From assembly GCF_002514725.1 (NCBI RefSeq), contig NZ_NTLB01000006.1, positions 248,001 to 312,000 of the forward strand: a stretch of DNA of 64,000 nucleotides. Direction: 5' to 3'. The notes beneath the pieces were generated by a model. It had not been told where the DNA came from, ran no database searches, and worked only from the letters and a program-made list of their open reading frames with translations. The position numbers and the translations under genes are program-made. Positions 29,510-38,061 of this stretch are shown here, in pieces (the first letter of the stretch is position 1; every line of letters starts with the position of its first letter). This DNA is from Mangrovitalea sediminis (GTDB taxonomy: Bacteria > Pseudomonadota > Gammaproteobacteria > Pseudomonadales > Oleiphilaceae).

Positions 29510-29525
29510 TAACCTTATAAGGTTA
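29510..29525. repeat. 16-bp perfect palindrome upstream of the Mpo1-like gene
   Basis: TAACCTTATAAGGTTA reads the same on both strands. It lies 57 nt before the start codon at 29583, in the divergent region with the nitroreductase gene. It could be an operator; no regulator is assigned. A second small palindrome, ATTGT-G-ACAAT, lies at 29486-29496. Confidence 0.8.
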
Positions 29526-29582
29526 CCTTGGCTCGCGACGCAGCGCTGAAGAAAACAATAAACAGCCGGGAAGACAAAGACA

Positions 29583-29894
29583 ATGAGAGATCTGCCGATA
29601 TATCAAACCTTTTCGGACTTCTATCCCTATTACCTGTCCGAGCATAGTGATGTCACCTGTCGCCGCCTACACTACCTTGGTAGCATTCTCGTTTTGGCGG
29701 TACTCGCAAGCAGCGTGGCAACCGCACACTATATGTGGCTGTTGAGCCTGCCGGTCATCGGTTATGGCTTTGCCTGGACGGGTCACTTCTTCTTCGAAAA
29801 GAACCGTCCTGCGACCTTCAGGTACCCCCTGTACAGTTTTATGGGTGACTGGGTAATGCTGAAGGATATGCTCATTGGCCGTATTAGGTTCTAA
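29583..29894 (+). CDS. Mpo1-like (DUF962) membrane protein
   Basis: 103 residues with two predicted membrane segments (about 34-52 and 54-70). It carries the conserved S-E-H-x4-C-R-R-L-H-Y-L-G near 19-32 and G-H-F-F-F-E-K-N-R-P-A-T-F near 66-78 of the DUF962 family. Yeast Mpo1 is an Fe-dependent dioxygenase for 2-hydroxy fatty acids; the His residues seen here fit metal binding. Bacterial function is not established. The stop at 29894 is one base before the cyclase ATG, so the two are likely cotranscribed. Confidence 0.88.
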   Translation: MRDLPIYQTFSDFYPYYLSEHSDVTCRRLHYLGSILVLAVLASSVATAHYMWLLSLPVIGYGFAWTGHFFFEKNRPATFRYPLYSFMGDWVMLKDMLIGRIRF

Positions 29895-29895
29895 G

Positions 29896-31308
29896 ATGAT
29901 GAATGCCCCCCTGATTCCGGCAAACGTGGTTGGCATGGAGCATAAAAGCAAGCCCGCCGCCATTCCGCCGATGCCGGATTACAATGCCCGGGTACTGGCC
30001 TATATTGCCGGCGCGGCGGTTATTGCCTCCGGTATTGTCAGCGGCTATTTCGACCGTAATCTTATCTGGGTCGTACCGGTTGCACTGCTCTGGCCACACT
30101 TCATATTTTTCGTAACGCGTCACCTTGGCTGGCAACGCAATCAACGGGTACGCCAACGTATTCTGCTGATCGACGCCATCGTGACCGGACTGCTGCTCGC
30201 GATTATCCAATTCAGCCTGATCCCCAGCCTCTTCCTGATGCTGATGCTGTATTTCAGTTGCCTGATCGTGGGAGGCGTTCGTATCTGGCTAACCGGTGTC
30301 GCCGCCAATCTTGTCGGGTGCGTATTAGGCGGCCTTGTGCTGGGATTCCATGTCGTTATCGACACCCCACTCCTGGTTAACGCTGTCGCTGGCATTGGCA
30401 CCGGCATCTACATCTGCGTCACAGCCTACTATACGCACCAGCAGGCCCGGGCACTGGTTCTGGCGAAATCACAGATTCAGTTTCAGCGGGAGCAATCCAT
30501 TGCGCTGTCCCATAAACTGTCGAAATACCTGTCACCCCAGGTGTGGCAATCGATCTTTACGGGTGAACGGGATGTACGCCTGGAAACCCAGCGTAAGAAG
30601 CTTGCCGTTTTCTTCTCTGACATTCGGGGATTTACCGAACTGTCTGAAGAAATGGAGCCGGAAAGCCTGACCGAACTGCTGAACAATTACTTTACGGAGA
30701 TGTCGCAGATTGCACTGAAGTACGGCGGCACTATCGACAAATTCGTGGGTGACAGCATCATGATTTTCTTTGGCGATCCGACCAGTCGCGGCGCCAAGGA
30801 AGATACGGTTGCCTGTGTCAGCATGGCGATCGATATGCGCAAACATATGAAGATTTTGCGCCAGAAGTGGAAAAGCCAGGGCATTCGCACCCCACTGGAA
30901 ATCCGCATGGGAATCAGTACCGGCTACTGTACCGTTGGCAACTTTGGCGCGGAGAACCGGATGGATTACACCATCATCGGGAAGGAAGTGAACCTGGCCA
31001 GCCGCCTCGAATCCCTGGCGGAACCCAGCGAAATACTGGTGTCCTATGAAACCTTTTCGCTGATCAAAGACAAGATCATGTGCCGGGATAAAGGCGAAAT
31101 CACAGTAAAAGGATTCACCCGTCCCGTCCCTATCTACGAAGTCATCGACTTCCGCCGCGACATCGGGCCGCATAGAAGCTTTATGGAACACGAGTGCGAA
31201 GGTTTTGCGATGTACCTGGATTCCGAGAAGATCAGCGGCGTGGAGCGCGATACGATCTTACAGGCCCTTGACAGGGCCATGGGCCGCCTCCGCGGTGGCG
31301 ACGAGTAA
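29896..31308 (+). CDS. cyaB: Membrane adenylate cyclase, MASE2 plus class III catalytic domain
   Basis: Predicted to make cAMP. 470 residues from the ATG at 29896 (AGG seven nucleotides upstream). N-terminal six-helix MASE2-like sensor (about 32-180, including A-L-L-W-P-H near 63-68 and a conserved L-I-D-A near 91). A coiled linker with K-L-S-K-Y-L-S-P-Q-V-W follows, then the class III cyclase domain (about 234-425). Metal aspartates are Asp242 (F-S-D-I-R-G-F) and Asp286 (F-V-G-D-S). The D-Y-T-I-I-G-K-E-V-N-L-A-S-R segment is the nucleotide/transition-state region. Architecture matches Pseudomonas CyaB. A guanylate rather than adenylate preference cannot be fully excluded. A second possible start is 29935. 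Confidence 0.9.
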   Translation: MMNAPLIPANVVGMEHKSKPAAIPPMPDYNARVLAYIAGAAVIASGIVSGYFDRNLIWVVPVALLWPHFIFFVTRHLGWQRNQRVRQRILLIDAIVTGLLLAIIQFSLIPSLFLMLMLYFSCLIVGGVRIWLTGVAANLVGCVLGGLVLGFHVVIDTPLLVNAVAGIGTGIYICVTAYYTHQQARALVLAKSQIQFQREQSIALSHKLSKYLSPQVWQSIFTGERDVRLETQRKKLAVFFSDIRGFTELSEEMEPESLTELLNNYFTEMSQIALKYGGTIDKFVGDSIMIFFGDPTSRGAKEDTVACVSMAIDMRKHMKILRQKWKSQGIRTPLEIRMGISTGYCTVGNFGAENRMDYTIIGKEVNLASRLESLAEPSEILVSYETFSLIKDKIMCRDKGEITVKGFTRPVPIYEVIDFRRDIGPHRSFMEHECEGFAMYLDSEKISGVERDTILQALDRAMGRLRGGDE

Positions 31309-31333
31309 CCTTTCGCCGCGCCCTCACCGGCTA

Positions 31334-32155
31334 TTACTGCCTGACCAGCCTCAGTGAAGGTGCAACACCAGATACCGTGCTGCGCCAGGGGTTGATGTCC
31401 AGACCGCCCCGCCGGGTATAGCAGGCCATCACGGTCAGTTGCTCTGGCTGGCACTGTGCCATGATGTCGGTAAAAATCCGCTCCACACAATGCTCGTGAA
31501 AATCCTGCTCCCGACGGTATCCGACGATGTACCGCAGCAATTCCGCCCTATCCAGTGGCCGCCCCCGGTAGTCGATCAGCACGGTTCCCCAGTCAGGCTG
31601 ACGGGTGACCGGGCAAAGGCTTCTTAAAAGGTGAGAGCACAGGCGCTCTTCAACAACGTCGTCGCGGGTGACCTTGAGATGCTCCGGATCGGGGCGGTAC
31701 GCCTGAATATCGATTGACTGGTTATCCAGCACCTGATATCCGGCCGGCGATCCCGGCAAGGTGACAGCCCGATCCACCGGCAGCAATTCCAGGCCAACCT
31801 CGCCGCCTGCAGCCGCACTCAGGTCCCGGCCAAGCACTTCCAGGAACGCAGCTTCGCTTTCAATGACTTCCTGGTTGAAGGAGTTCAGATAAAGTTTGAG
31901 CGACTTGGACTCAATCAGATTAGGTGAGTCCGCCGGCACCCGAAGCTCGAGCACCGCCACCCGCGGCAACCCCGCAGGTGACAGCCAGGACACCTCGTAA
32001 GCTCGCCATAAGTCCTCTCCGAACCCGGACCACCGACCATCCGTCAGGCCAAGACGTTGACGATTTTCCAGGCGAGCGACCGGAAACAGGACATCAGGCG
32101 CATAACGCTCGGGGTATTCAGTCGTTTTGCCCAGAAGGGCCTTATCCAATGCCAT
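31334..32155 (-). CDS. queF: NADPH-dependent 7-cyano-7-deazaguanine reductase
   Basis: Reduces preQ0 to preQ1 in queuosine synthesis. 273 residues, the long two-domain (E. coli-type) form. Substrate motif E-S-K-S-L-K-L-Y-L-N-S-F near 82-93. Catalytic Cys181 and Asp188 in C-P-V-T-R-Q-P-D-W-G. It supplies the substrate of Tgt (13886-15028). Convergent with the cyclase gene, 25 nt between stops. Confidence 0.96.
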   Translation of the reverse strand: MALDKALLGKTTEYPERYAPDVLFPVARLENRQRLGLTDGRWSGFGEDLWRAYEVSWLSPAGLPRVAVLELRVPADSPNLIESKSLKLYLNSFNQEVIESEAAFLEVLGRDLSAAAGGEVGLELLPVDRAVTLPGSPAGYQVLDNQSIDIQAYRPDPEHLKVTRDDVVEERLCSHLLRSLCPVTRQPDWGTVLIDYRGRPLDRAELLRYIVGYRREQDFHEHCVERIFTDIMAQCQPEQLTVMACYTRRGGLDINPWRSTVSGVAPSLRLVRQ

Positions 32156-32187
32156 GGGGCTCCCCCTTCACCAGAATACGACCAACA

Positions 32188-32961
32188 TCAGGCCCGAATC
32201 CCCTTGCCCCGTTTCAGCATGGCCAAGCTTACCGAGAACAATACAATGATAAACAAGGCAATCATGGAGAGGGCGACGCCGATATTGACATCCGAAACCC
32301 CCAGGATGCCGAACCGAAAGGCATTGATCATATAGAGGATCGGGTTGGCCAGGGACAACTTCTGCCAGAATTCAGGCAACTGCTGTATCGAGTAGAAGAC
32401 CCCACCCAAATAGGTCAATGGCGTCAACACGAAAGTCGGCACAATAGAAATATCATCGAATTTGGTGGCCAGCATGGCGTTGATAAAACCGCCCAATGAG
32501 AACAGCACAGCCGTCAGTACGACCGTCGTCAGCACAATCAGAACATGGTGCACGTGCAACGAGGTAAAGGCGAGCGAAAGACAGGTCACGATAAAACCGG
32601 TGATCAACCCTCGGCTCACACCGCCTGCCACGAATCCCAAGAGGATGATCCAATTCGGAACCGGCGATACCAGCAACTCTTCGACGCTGCGCTGAAATTT
32701 CATGCCGAAAAACGAGGAGACAACGTTTGAGTAGGAATTGGTAATAACCGACATCATGATCAGACCGGGAACGATGAACTGCATATAGCTGAAACCGTTC
32801 ATCGAGCCAATCCGCGAGCCGATCAGGTTCCCGAAAATGACGAAATACAGGGTCATGGTGACAGCAGGCGGCACCAACGTTTGCGGCCAGATCCTCATGT
32901 ACCGCCGAATCTCTTTCACCAGGATCGTGACAAATGCAACAAAGATGGCGCGGGCGCTCAT
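32188..32961 (-). CDS. yadH: ABC-2 type exporter permease, YadH-like
   Basis: Inner-membrane permease of 257 residues with about six helices and the ABC-2 pattern. The N-terminal segment F-V-T-I-L-V-K-E-I-R-R-Y and the central L-T-P-L-T-Y-L-G-G-V-F-Y-S near 180-192 are characteristic of YadH/NodJ-type proteins. Its ATG overlaps the stop of the ATPase gene by 4 nt (ATGA), so the pair is translationally coupled. Substrate unknown. Confidence 0.9.
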   Translation of the reverse strand: MSARAIFVAFVTILVKEIRRYMRIWPQTLVPPAVTMTLYFVIFGNLIGSRIGSMNGFSYMQFIVPGLIMMSVITNSYSNVVSSFFGMKFQRSVEELLVSPVPNWIILLGFVAGGVSRGLITGFIVTCLSLAFTSLHVHHVLIVLTTVVLTAVLFSLGGFINAMLATKFDDISIVPTFVLTPLTYLGGVFYSIQQLPEFWQKLSLANPILYMINAFRFGILGVSDVNIGVALSMIALFIIVLFSVSLAMLKRGKGIRA

Positions 32962-33923
32962 GACGTCACGCCCTCCTTTGCCTTACCTGCCACATCATGG
33001 TGGGCGGCGTTGTTATCTTCCACCATGGCAACAAACAGCTCTTCCAGGCGGTTGGACCGGGTCCGCATACTCATCACGTCAATATTCATTTCGGCAAGTT
33101 TCAGGAAAACGTCATTCAGGCTCTTTCCCTTGGCGACATCCAGCTCCAGGGAGCCCTCTCCGTTCAGTCGCATGGGATAGCCATCGATGGACGGCGGCTC
33201 ACTGAGCGGGCTACGCGTATCCAGAATGAAGGTTTCCAGGTGCAGTTTTTGCAACAGGTCCCGCTTACTGGTGTTTTCGAGAATGCGGCCCTGATCGATA
33301 ATGGCAATGTTGCGACACAGGGCCTCGGCTTCTTCCAGATAATGCGTGGTGAGAATGATCGTCGTGCCCTGCCGGTTGATTTCCTGGAGGAACTGCCACA
33401 TCGACCGACGCAGCTCGATATCGACACCCGCCGTGGGTTCGTCGAGAATCAGCAGGCGCGGCTCATGGACCAGGGCCCGGGCAATCATAAGACGACGTTT
33501 CATGCCTCCGGACAGCATCCGCGCGGGCACATCCTGCTTGTCCCAGATACCCAGTTTTTTCAGGTAGTGTTCAGCAGCCTTACCGGCACGAGAGGCTGGA
33601 ATACCGTAGTAGCCCGCTTGCGTCACCAGGATGTCGAAGACTTTTTCAAAGTGATTGAAATTGAACTCCTGAGGTACCACCCCGAGTTCAAGTTTCGCCC
33701 GCGCCAGATCCCTGTCGATATCGTGACCGAAGATGGAGACCTCGCCCGATGTTTTATTCACTAACGACGAGACGATACCCAAGGTCGTGGACTTACCCGC
33801 ACCATTGGGTCCCAGCAGTGCAAAGAAATCACCCTCTTCGACCCGAAGGTCGATTCCCTTGAGAGCTTCAAAACCACTTCCATAGGTTTTGCGGAGATTT
33901 TTAATGACCAACGCGTCTTTCAT
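32958..33923 (-). CDS. yadG: ABC transporter ATPase, YadG-like
   Basis: ATPase partner of the YadH-like permease. 321 residues from the ATG at 33923 (M-K-D-A-L-V-I-K-N-L-R-K-T-Y). A longer frame starts at 34013 but adds residues not typical of the family. Walker A G-P-N-G-A-G-K-S-T, signature L-S-G-G-M-K-R-R, Walker B L-L-I-L-D-E-P-T-A-G-V-D, and switch His in T-T-H-Y-L-E-E-A. A C-terminal extension of about 90 residues is typical of ABC-2 exporters. Family members are DrrA/NodI-like. Confidence 0.92.
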   Translation of the reverse strand: MKDALVIKNLRKTYGSGFEALKGIDLRVEEGDFFALLGPNGAGKSTTLGIVSSLVNKTSGEVSIFGHDIDRDLARAKLELGVVPQEFNFNHFEKVFDILVTQAGYYGIPASRAGKAAEHYLKKLGIWDKQDVPARMLSGGMKRRLMIARALVHEPRLLILDEPTAGVDIELRRSMWQFLQEINRQGTTIILTTHYLEEAEALCRNIAIIDQGRILENTSKRDLLQKLHLETFILDTRSPLSEPPSIDGYPMRLNGEGSLELDVAKGKSLNDVFLKLAEMNIDVMSMRTRSNRLEELFVAMVEDNNAAHHDVAGKAKEGVTS

Positions 33924-34209
33924 GACAAACCGATTCAATTTCAGAAGTGAAGGACCGATAAGGGAAGTTATAAGAGTAAGACACGACTTCCTGACAATTG
34001 GCCCATAAAGCAAGGCCGCAACTCTACCACAAATCAGGGCTTAAGCCGGATTTTCAAGACCGGCATGGAAAACTGCGACAGGCTTCCAGAACCGCACCAA
34101 CCGATTTCCCTATAATCCAGCCAGTTACCGCTCGCTCATATGGCACTTTTAGGTGCAAACGGGCGGGAATAATAAGAACACTCGACAAATCCGCGAAACA
34201 GGGAACCTA

Positions 34210-35316
34210 GTGTCCGCCATGAAGCGATTTCTATTCCTACTGGCAGTCTCATGTCTGTTAACCGCCTGCGGTGGCGGAGGCAGTAGCGGCGGTGACGGCA
34301 CGCTGACCGGACACCTTATGGAACTGGGTATTCAAGGACTGCACTATGAAACCCAGAGCCAGAGCGGAACAACCGATGCCTCGGGGACATACCATTACCT
34401 ACCGGGTGAGACTATTTCCTTTTGGGTCGGCAACCTGAAAATCAGCGATGATATTCCGGCCAAACCCTACCTTTCCCCCGTTGACTTCTTTAACGACAAC
34501 CTCGCACAACTAAATGCCGGCGCGACGGACACCTACGGGTTGTCCAGCCAGCGACCGGTGGTCAAGTCTTTGGCAGCAACAGGTAAAGCGAATAACCTCA
34601 TGCGACTGCTAATGCTGCTGGACGACGACAAAAACACCAGTACGACCAATATTGACATAACACAAAGAACCACCGATCAGGTGAACGCAGCCCTGCCCAA
34701 CCTGACTCAGCCTATTGATTTAGCGGTATCGCCAGCGACGTTTGCAGACAATAGCTCCGATCCTCCCAGCCCAGCCAATCAATTGTTGAATCAGATTTGC
34801 TTCTACCCAGTTGGCGACACCCAATGCAACCCTCCGCCAAGCCTTGCGGAAATAGCGGCAGCACCGGTGAAGCCTTCAACAAACCCTGACCCCAATACTA
34901 TCTATCAGAGCGATCTCGAGGCACTGAGGAAAAAGGTCCTGGCGACTCACCGCCACATCGGCGATATCCAAATTAGCGATGCGGAAAAGCTTCTGGAGGA
35001 CGATACCAATATCTATTTCAGCGCAGCATCCACAAAGTACTACTTAAGCGCCAGTGCTATGGATATCCCTGCGTCGGACACTTCCCTAAAGGAACTTTTC
35101 GTGCGTAAAGTTGGCGGAGACCTGAGTATCGAACAAATGGAAGCCGTGAGCCTGAATCCGGCTATCATCACACTCCAGTCCTTCAACGCAACCACAGAAT
35201 CCGTCGACTATTTCATCTCCGGCTCCACGGGCCAGCAGGGCACGATTCTGGTCAACATCAAGGTATCCGGAGACTATCGCTGGTATCGAAAACAGTTGAG
35301 GGTCAACATCAAATGA
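34210..35316 (+). CDS. Unrecognised lipoprotein
   Basis: 368 residues from a GTG at 34210 (AGGG lies five to six nucleotides upstream); an ATG at 34219 also gives a valid lipoprotein signal. Lipobox L-T-A-C-G-G-G-G. The N-terminal mature part has the pattern G-L-H-Y-E-T-Q-S-Q-S-G-T-T-D-A-S-G-T-Y-H, then Y-L-P-G-E-T-I-S-F-W-V-G. This resembles a beta-sandwich module seen at the start of many marine gammaproteobacterial surface lipoproteins (from memory, not searched). The rest has no catalytic motif I recognise. GC looks lower than in neighbours. Probably surface or periplasmic; function unknown. Confidence 0.8.
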   Translation: MSAMKRFLFLLAVSCLLTACGGGGSSGGDGTLTGHLMELGIQGLHYETQSQSGTTDASGTYHYLPGETISFWVGNLKISDDIPAKPYLSPVDFFNDNLAQLNAGATDTYGLSSQRPVVKSLAATGKANNLMRLLMLLDDDKNTSTTNIDITQRTTDQVNAALPNLTQPIDLAVSPATFADNSSDPPSPANQLLNQICFYPVGDTQCNPPPSLAEIAAAPVKPSTNPDPNTIYQSDLEALRKKVLATHRHIGDIQISDAEKLLEDDTNIYFSAASTKYYLSASAMDIPASDTSLKELFVRKVGGDLSIEQMEAVSLNPAIITLQSFNATTESVDYFISGSTGQQGTILVNIKVSGDYRWYRKQLRVNIK

Positions 35317-35349
35317 CCACTTGAACTGACGAGCGTCAGAGCCTTACGC

Positions 35350-36651
35350 TCAACTTCCCGTCAGGTGCTTCCAGCTCCAGCGTGAGGTGGCGCCGGTCAC
35401 TTCAAACTGGGAGGGGTCTAGCTGGCACTCTCCAAACGGGATACAGCCGGCAATCTGCAAGGCATCCTGCATACTGCGGCCCTCATTATATTCCGCCAGA
35501 TCCACAACTTTTCCGGTTTTCAGCGGCTGCTGGGCACTATCCGTCATCACCAGCACTTTCGGCCACAGCCGACGATTTGGCTGATGGCAAACAACAACAC
35601 CAAGCTGCGCATTACTCAGTTCAACCAAGGTTCCCGTCGGATATACCCCAACCGCCTGAATAAAGCGTTCGACGAGATCCTCCTGAAACTCGATATTGCG
35701 GGAGTCATACAGTTGCGCCACAGCCTGGGCCGGCGTCATTGGCGTACTGCCCTCCCGCGGTTCAATCAGTGATTCGTAGAAATCCACGATGCCCACGACC
35801 TTGCCCAGGAGCGGAATCCTGTCACCGGTAACACCCTGGGGAAATCCTGAGCCGTTGTGACGCTCGCGGTGATAGCGAACCACATTGAGCACACCTTCTG
35901 GCAGTTGCTCGGAAGCCAGCACCGATACACCTTTGTCGACATAGGTTTTAAACAGGGCGAAGTCCTCCGCCCCCAACAGCATTTCGTTCTGCAAGAGCGC
36001 TTCTGGCAGTTGCAGCTTGCCGACATGACAAAGAAGGGCACCCAGTCCCAGGTGATGCAGTACATTCGGCTGAAGCCCCAGGTGCCGACCGAACACCAGC
36101 GCCCAAACAGCTACATTGAGAGAGTGGCGATAGGTGTACTCATCGTGCTGTTGTATACGGGTTAACCATAAGAGAGCGTCCGGGTTGCGGATAACACTGT
36201 CCGCCATCGCCCTGACAGCCTTGTCGACACTTTTCAGGTCTGGCACCTCTCCTCGGTGCAATAACGCCATCACAGCATTCAATGCGCTTCGAGCTTCCCG
36301 CAGAATCCGCTCACCTTCCTTAACTTCCTTTTTAAGGGGCTGACTAACGGGATAGAGCCGCGGGCCTTTGATGGTAATTGGGGGCAACTTGAGAAGATGC
36401 TTGTCCGATCGTTTGCTTCGGCGGCCAAAAACCGATGGGGTCGCCGACTCCGACTCGGCTTTGCCACGGACTTCCGCCACATCGACAAAAACGGCTCGAC
36501 AATAGGAAACGAGAGCGCGGATCTCCTCTTCGCTCCGAATGAGAAAGCCCTGAATCGGAAAAGGCGTCTCGTGCCAGGGACGGTCGAGGTCCGAGACGAA
36601 CATACCAATTTGCAGGTCATGAACGGCGATCTTTTTCTGTTGGACGCCCAT
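35350..36651 (-). CDS. DUF3391 / HD-GYP protein with degenerate HD motif
   Basis: 433 residues. N-terminal DUF3391 (about 7-135, including L-Q-I-G-M-F-V-S-D-L-D-R-P-W) and an HD-GYP fold (about 165-345). HD-GYP enzymes hydrolyse cyclic di-GMP using a di-metal site. The first histidine cluster is kept (H-D-E-Y-T-Y-R-H-S-L, 169-178). The diad expected as L-L-H-D-I-G-K reads L-L-C-H-V-G-K (Cys208-His209), and the second region reads H-R-E-R-H-N-G-S-G-F-P instead of H-H-E-R-x-D-G-x-G-Y-P. Catalysis is therefore doubtful; a binding or scaffold role is inferred. Convergent with the upstream lipoprotein gene. Confidence 0.88.
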   Translation of the reverse strand: MGVQQKKIAVHDLQIGMFVSDLDRPWHETPFPIQGFLIRSEEEIRALVSYCRAVFVDVAEVRGKAESESATPSVFGRRSKRSDKHLLKLPPITIKGPRLYPVSQPLKKEVKEGERILREARSALNAVMALLHRGEVPDLKSVDKAVRAMADSVIRNPDALLWLTRIQQHDEYTYRHSLNVAVWALVFGRHLGLQPNVLHHLGLGALLCHVGKLQLPEALLQNEMLLGAEDFALFKTYVDKGVSVLASEQLPEGVLNVVRYHRERHNGSGFPQGVTGDRIPLLGKVVGIVDFYESLIEPREGSTPMTPAQAVAQLYDSRNIEFQEDLVERFIQAVGVYPTGTLVELSNAQLGVVVCHQPNRRLWPKVLVMTDSAQQPLKTGKVVDLAEYNEGRSMQDALQIAGCIPFGECQLDPSQFEVTGATSRWSWKHLTGS

Positions 36652-36851
36652 TGCCCCACCTCAAATAGTCACATTAAGCCTTGTAACCATTTTCCCGCAC
36701 TGAGGCCAGGAGGCAATTACATTTTAGTATCCACAGGTTACAACCTGGAAACATTGGTTACGCCAGATTGCGAACCGCTACGACATGTAGCAATGAGACA
36801 TAACACTCAATACTTACGTGATTCCGCTCACATAACCTATCCAGCATCGAC

Positions 36852-37433
36852 TCACTGCTGCGGACAACTCTTTTCATCCAGCGGAGGCGGCCCACTGTTG
36901 AGCCCGTAGAGCGGCACTTTACGGGTTTGTATCGAATAAGGTACGACGGAAGCTCTCAGGTAGTCGGTGCCCACGGTCTCATCACCTTGCTGAAGCTTCG
37001 TGGTGGCCGGAAAGCAGCTAACCGTCACTTCTACGTTACTCCCTAAATCTGCGATCTGATCATGATGAAGGCTATCAGATATCGATACACAGACCGTTTT
37101 ACCGGATGTAATCGGCTGCCCCTGACTGTTCAGGTCCAAGCCTGGCTGACCACAGGCGGTTATCCCCTTGCCACATCCAGAGTCGGCTGCCGGCATCATT
37201 TTCCACACCCGTTTACTGCACTGCGTCTTAAGCTCCACGGGAGTCGCCTCGTTACTGGCAATCCACCAACTGGGGTATTCCGCTGTTTTCCAGGTCAGAT
37301 GAAACTCTCTTGGATCACCACTGGAGTTCGTTGCCGAAAAACTGGCGTAGTGAAGGTAATAGGATGCACACCCGGAAAGCCAGGTGGTCGCAACAGCCAA
37401 CAGACCCAAGCGAAAGCAACGAAGTCCCACCAT
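36852..37433 (-). CDS. Unrecognised cysteine-rich lipoprotein
   Basis: 193 residues from the ATG at 37433 (M-V-G-L-R-C-F-R-L-G-L-L-A-V); longer starts at 37457 and 37499 exist. Lipobox L-S-G-C-A. The mature part has seven or more cysteines (for example C-G-K-G-I-T-A-C-G and V-S-C-F), suggesting disulfides in the periplasm. No known family recognised. It stands alone between the HD-GYP and PilZ genes, with about 200 bp of AT-rich non-coding DNA on either side. Confidence 0.7.
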   Translation of the reverse strand: MVGLRCFRLGLLAVATTWLSGCASYYLHYASFSATNSSGDPREFHLTWKTAEYPSWWIASNEATPVELKTQCSKRVWKMMPAADSGCGKGITACGQPGLDLNSQGQPITSGKTVCVSISDSLHHDQIADLGSNVEVTVSCFPATTKLQQGDETVGTDYLRASVVPYSIQTRKVPLYGLNSGPPPLDEKSCPQQ

Positions 37434-37645
37434 CGTTACGCTACTCTCCAAAATCATGAGACAAATTACGTGGACCGGGCATACCGCGCACGGCATCAAA
37501 GCATGACACGCTCAGCGGGGATTTTACTGCGGGCAAAGACGGGATACAGCGCAACACTTAACATTAAGACCATGTTCGAGCGCACCGAAGCCCGCGGCAA
37601 GGATGTCACTTTATCCAGGCGCGACTTACGATGACACGAACCGGG

Positions 37646-37927
37646 TCAAACGAATTGCAAGCCAAATCCATCGACGTCGCGACGAACGACCTGCATTTTT
37701 AAAATCGGCGCGGGAATGGGGAGACCCTGAACCTGTACTTCCACAACGCTGCCCATGGGAGGAAAAGCATCGCCATCAACCACGACATAAATGCCTCCGT
37801 CGGAGATATCACGCGTGTAGTACAGACTGTCCCCCGTCACTTCATGAGCAACGCGCACCCTGGCATTCATCGTCGTCCTGGGATGTATCCGGCGATCGGC
37901 CCCCTGGGCACTGGCTATACTTGTCAT
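37646..37927 (-). CDS. PilZ-domain protein
   Basis: 93 residues, essentially a single PilZ domain. The cyclic di-GMP signature is seen as R-R-I-H-P-R (residues 12-17, the R-x3-R part) and D-I-S-D-G-G-I-Y-V (the D-x-S-x-x-G part). Likely a cyclic di-GMP receiver. It lies about 1 kb upstream of the HD-GYP relative on the same strand, but with a lipoprotein gene between. Output partner unknown. Confidence 0.88.
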   Translation of the reverse strand: MTSIASAQGADRRIHPRTTMNARVRVAHEVTGDSLYYTRDISDGGIYVVVDGDAFPPMGSVVEVQVQGLPIPAPILKMQVVRRDVDGFGLQFV

Positions 37928-38061
37928 TGCTTTCAGCTAAGCTCCTGTTCGTATAACTACCTACAAGCATAGCATCGAATTAAAGCCTTGAATCAATGAA
38001 TCTGCCAGTACGGAATTTGCGAATCAGCAACATACGGAACTGCTAGCTTGCTGTCCAAACA

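Noticed and set aside
37062-37634. 190-residue plus-strand reading frame opposite the Cys-rich lipoprotein
   Set aside because: Antisense to a gene with a clear lipobox; no domain or ribosome site.
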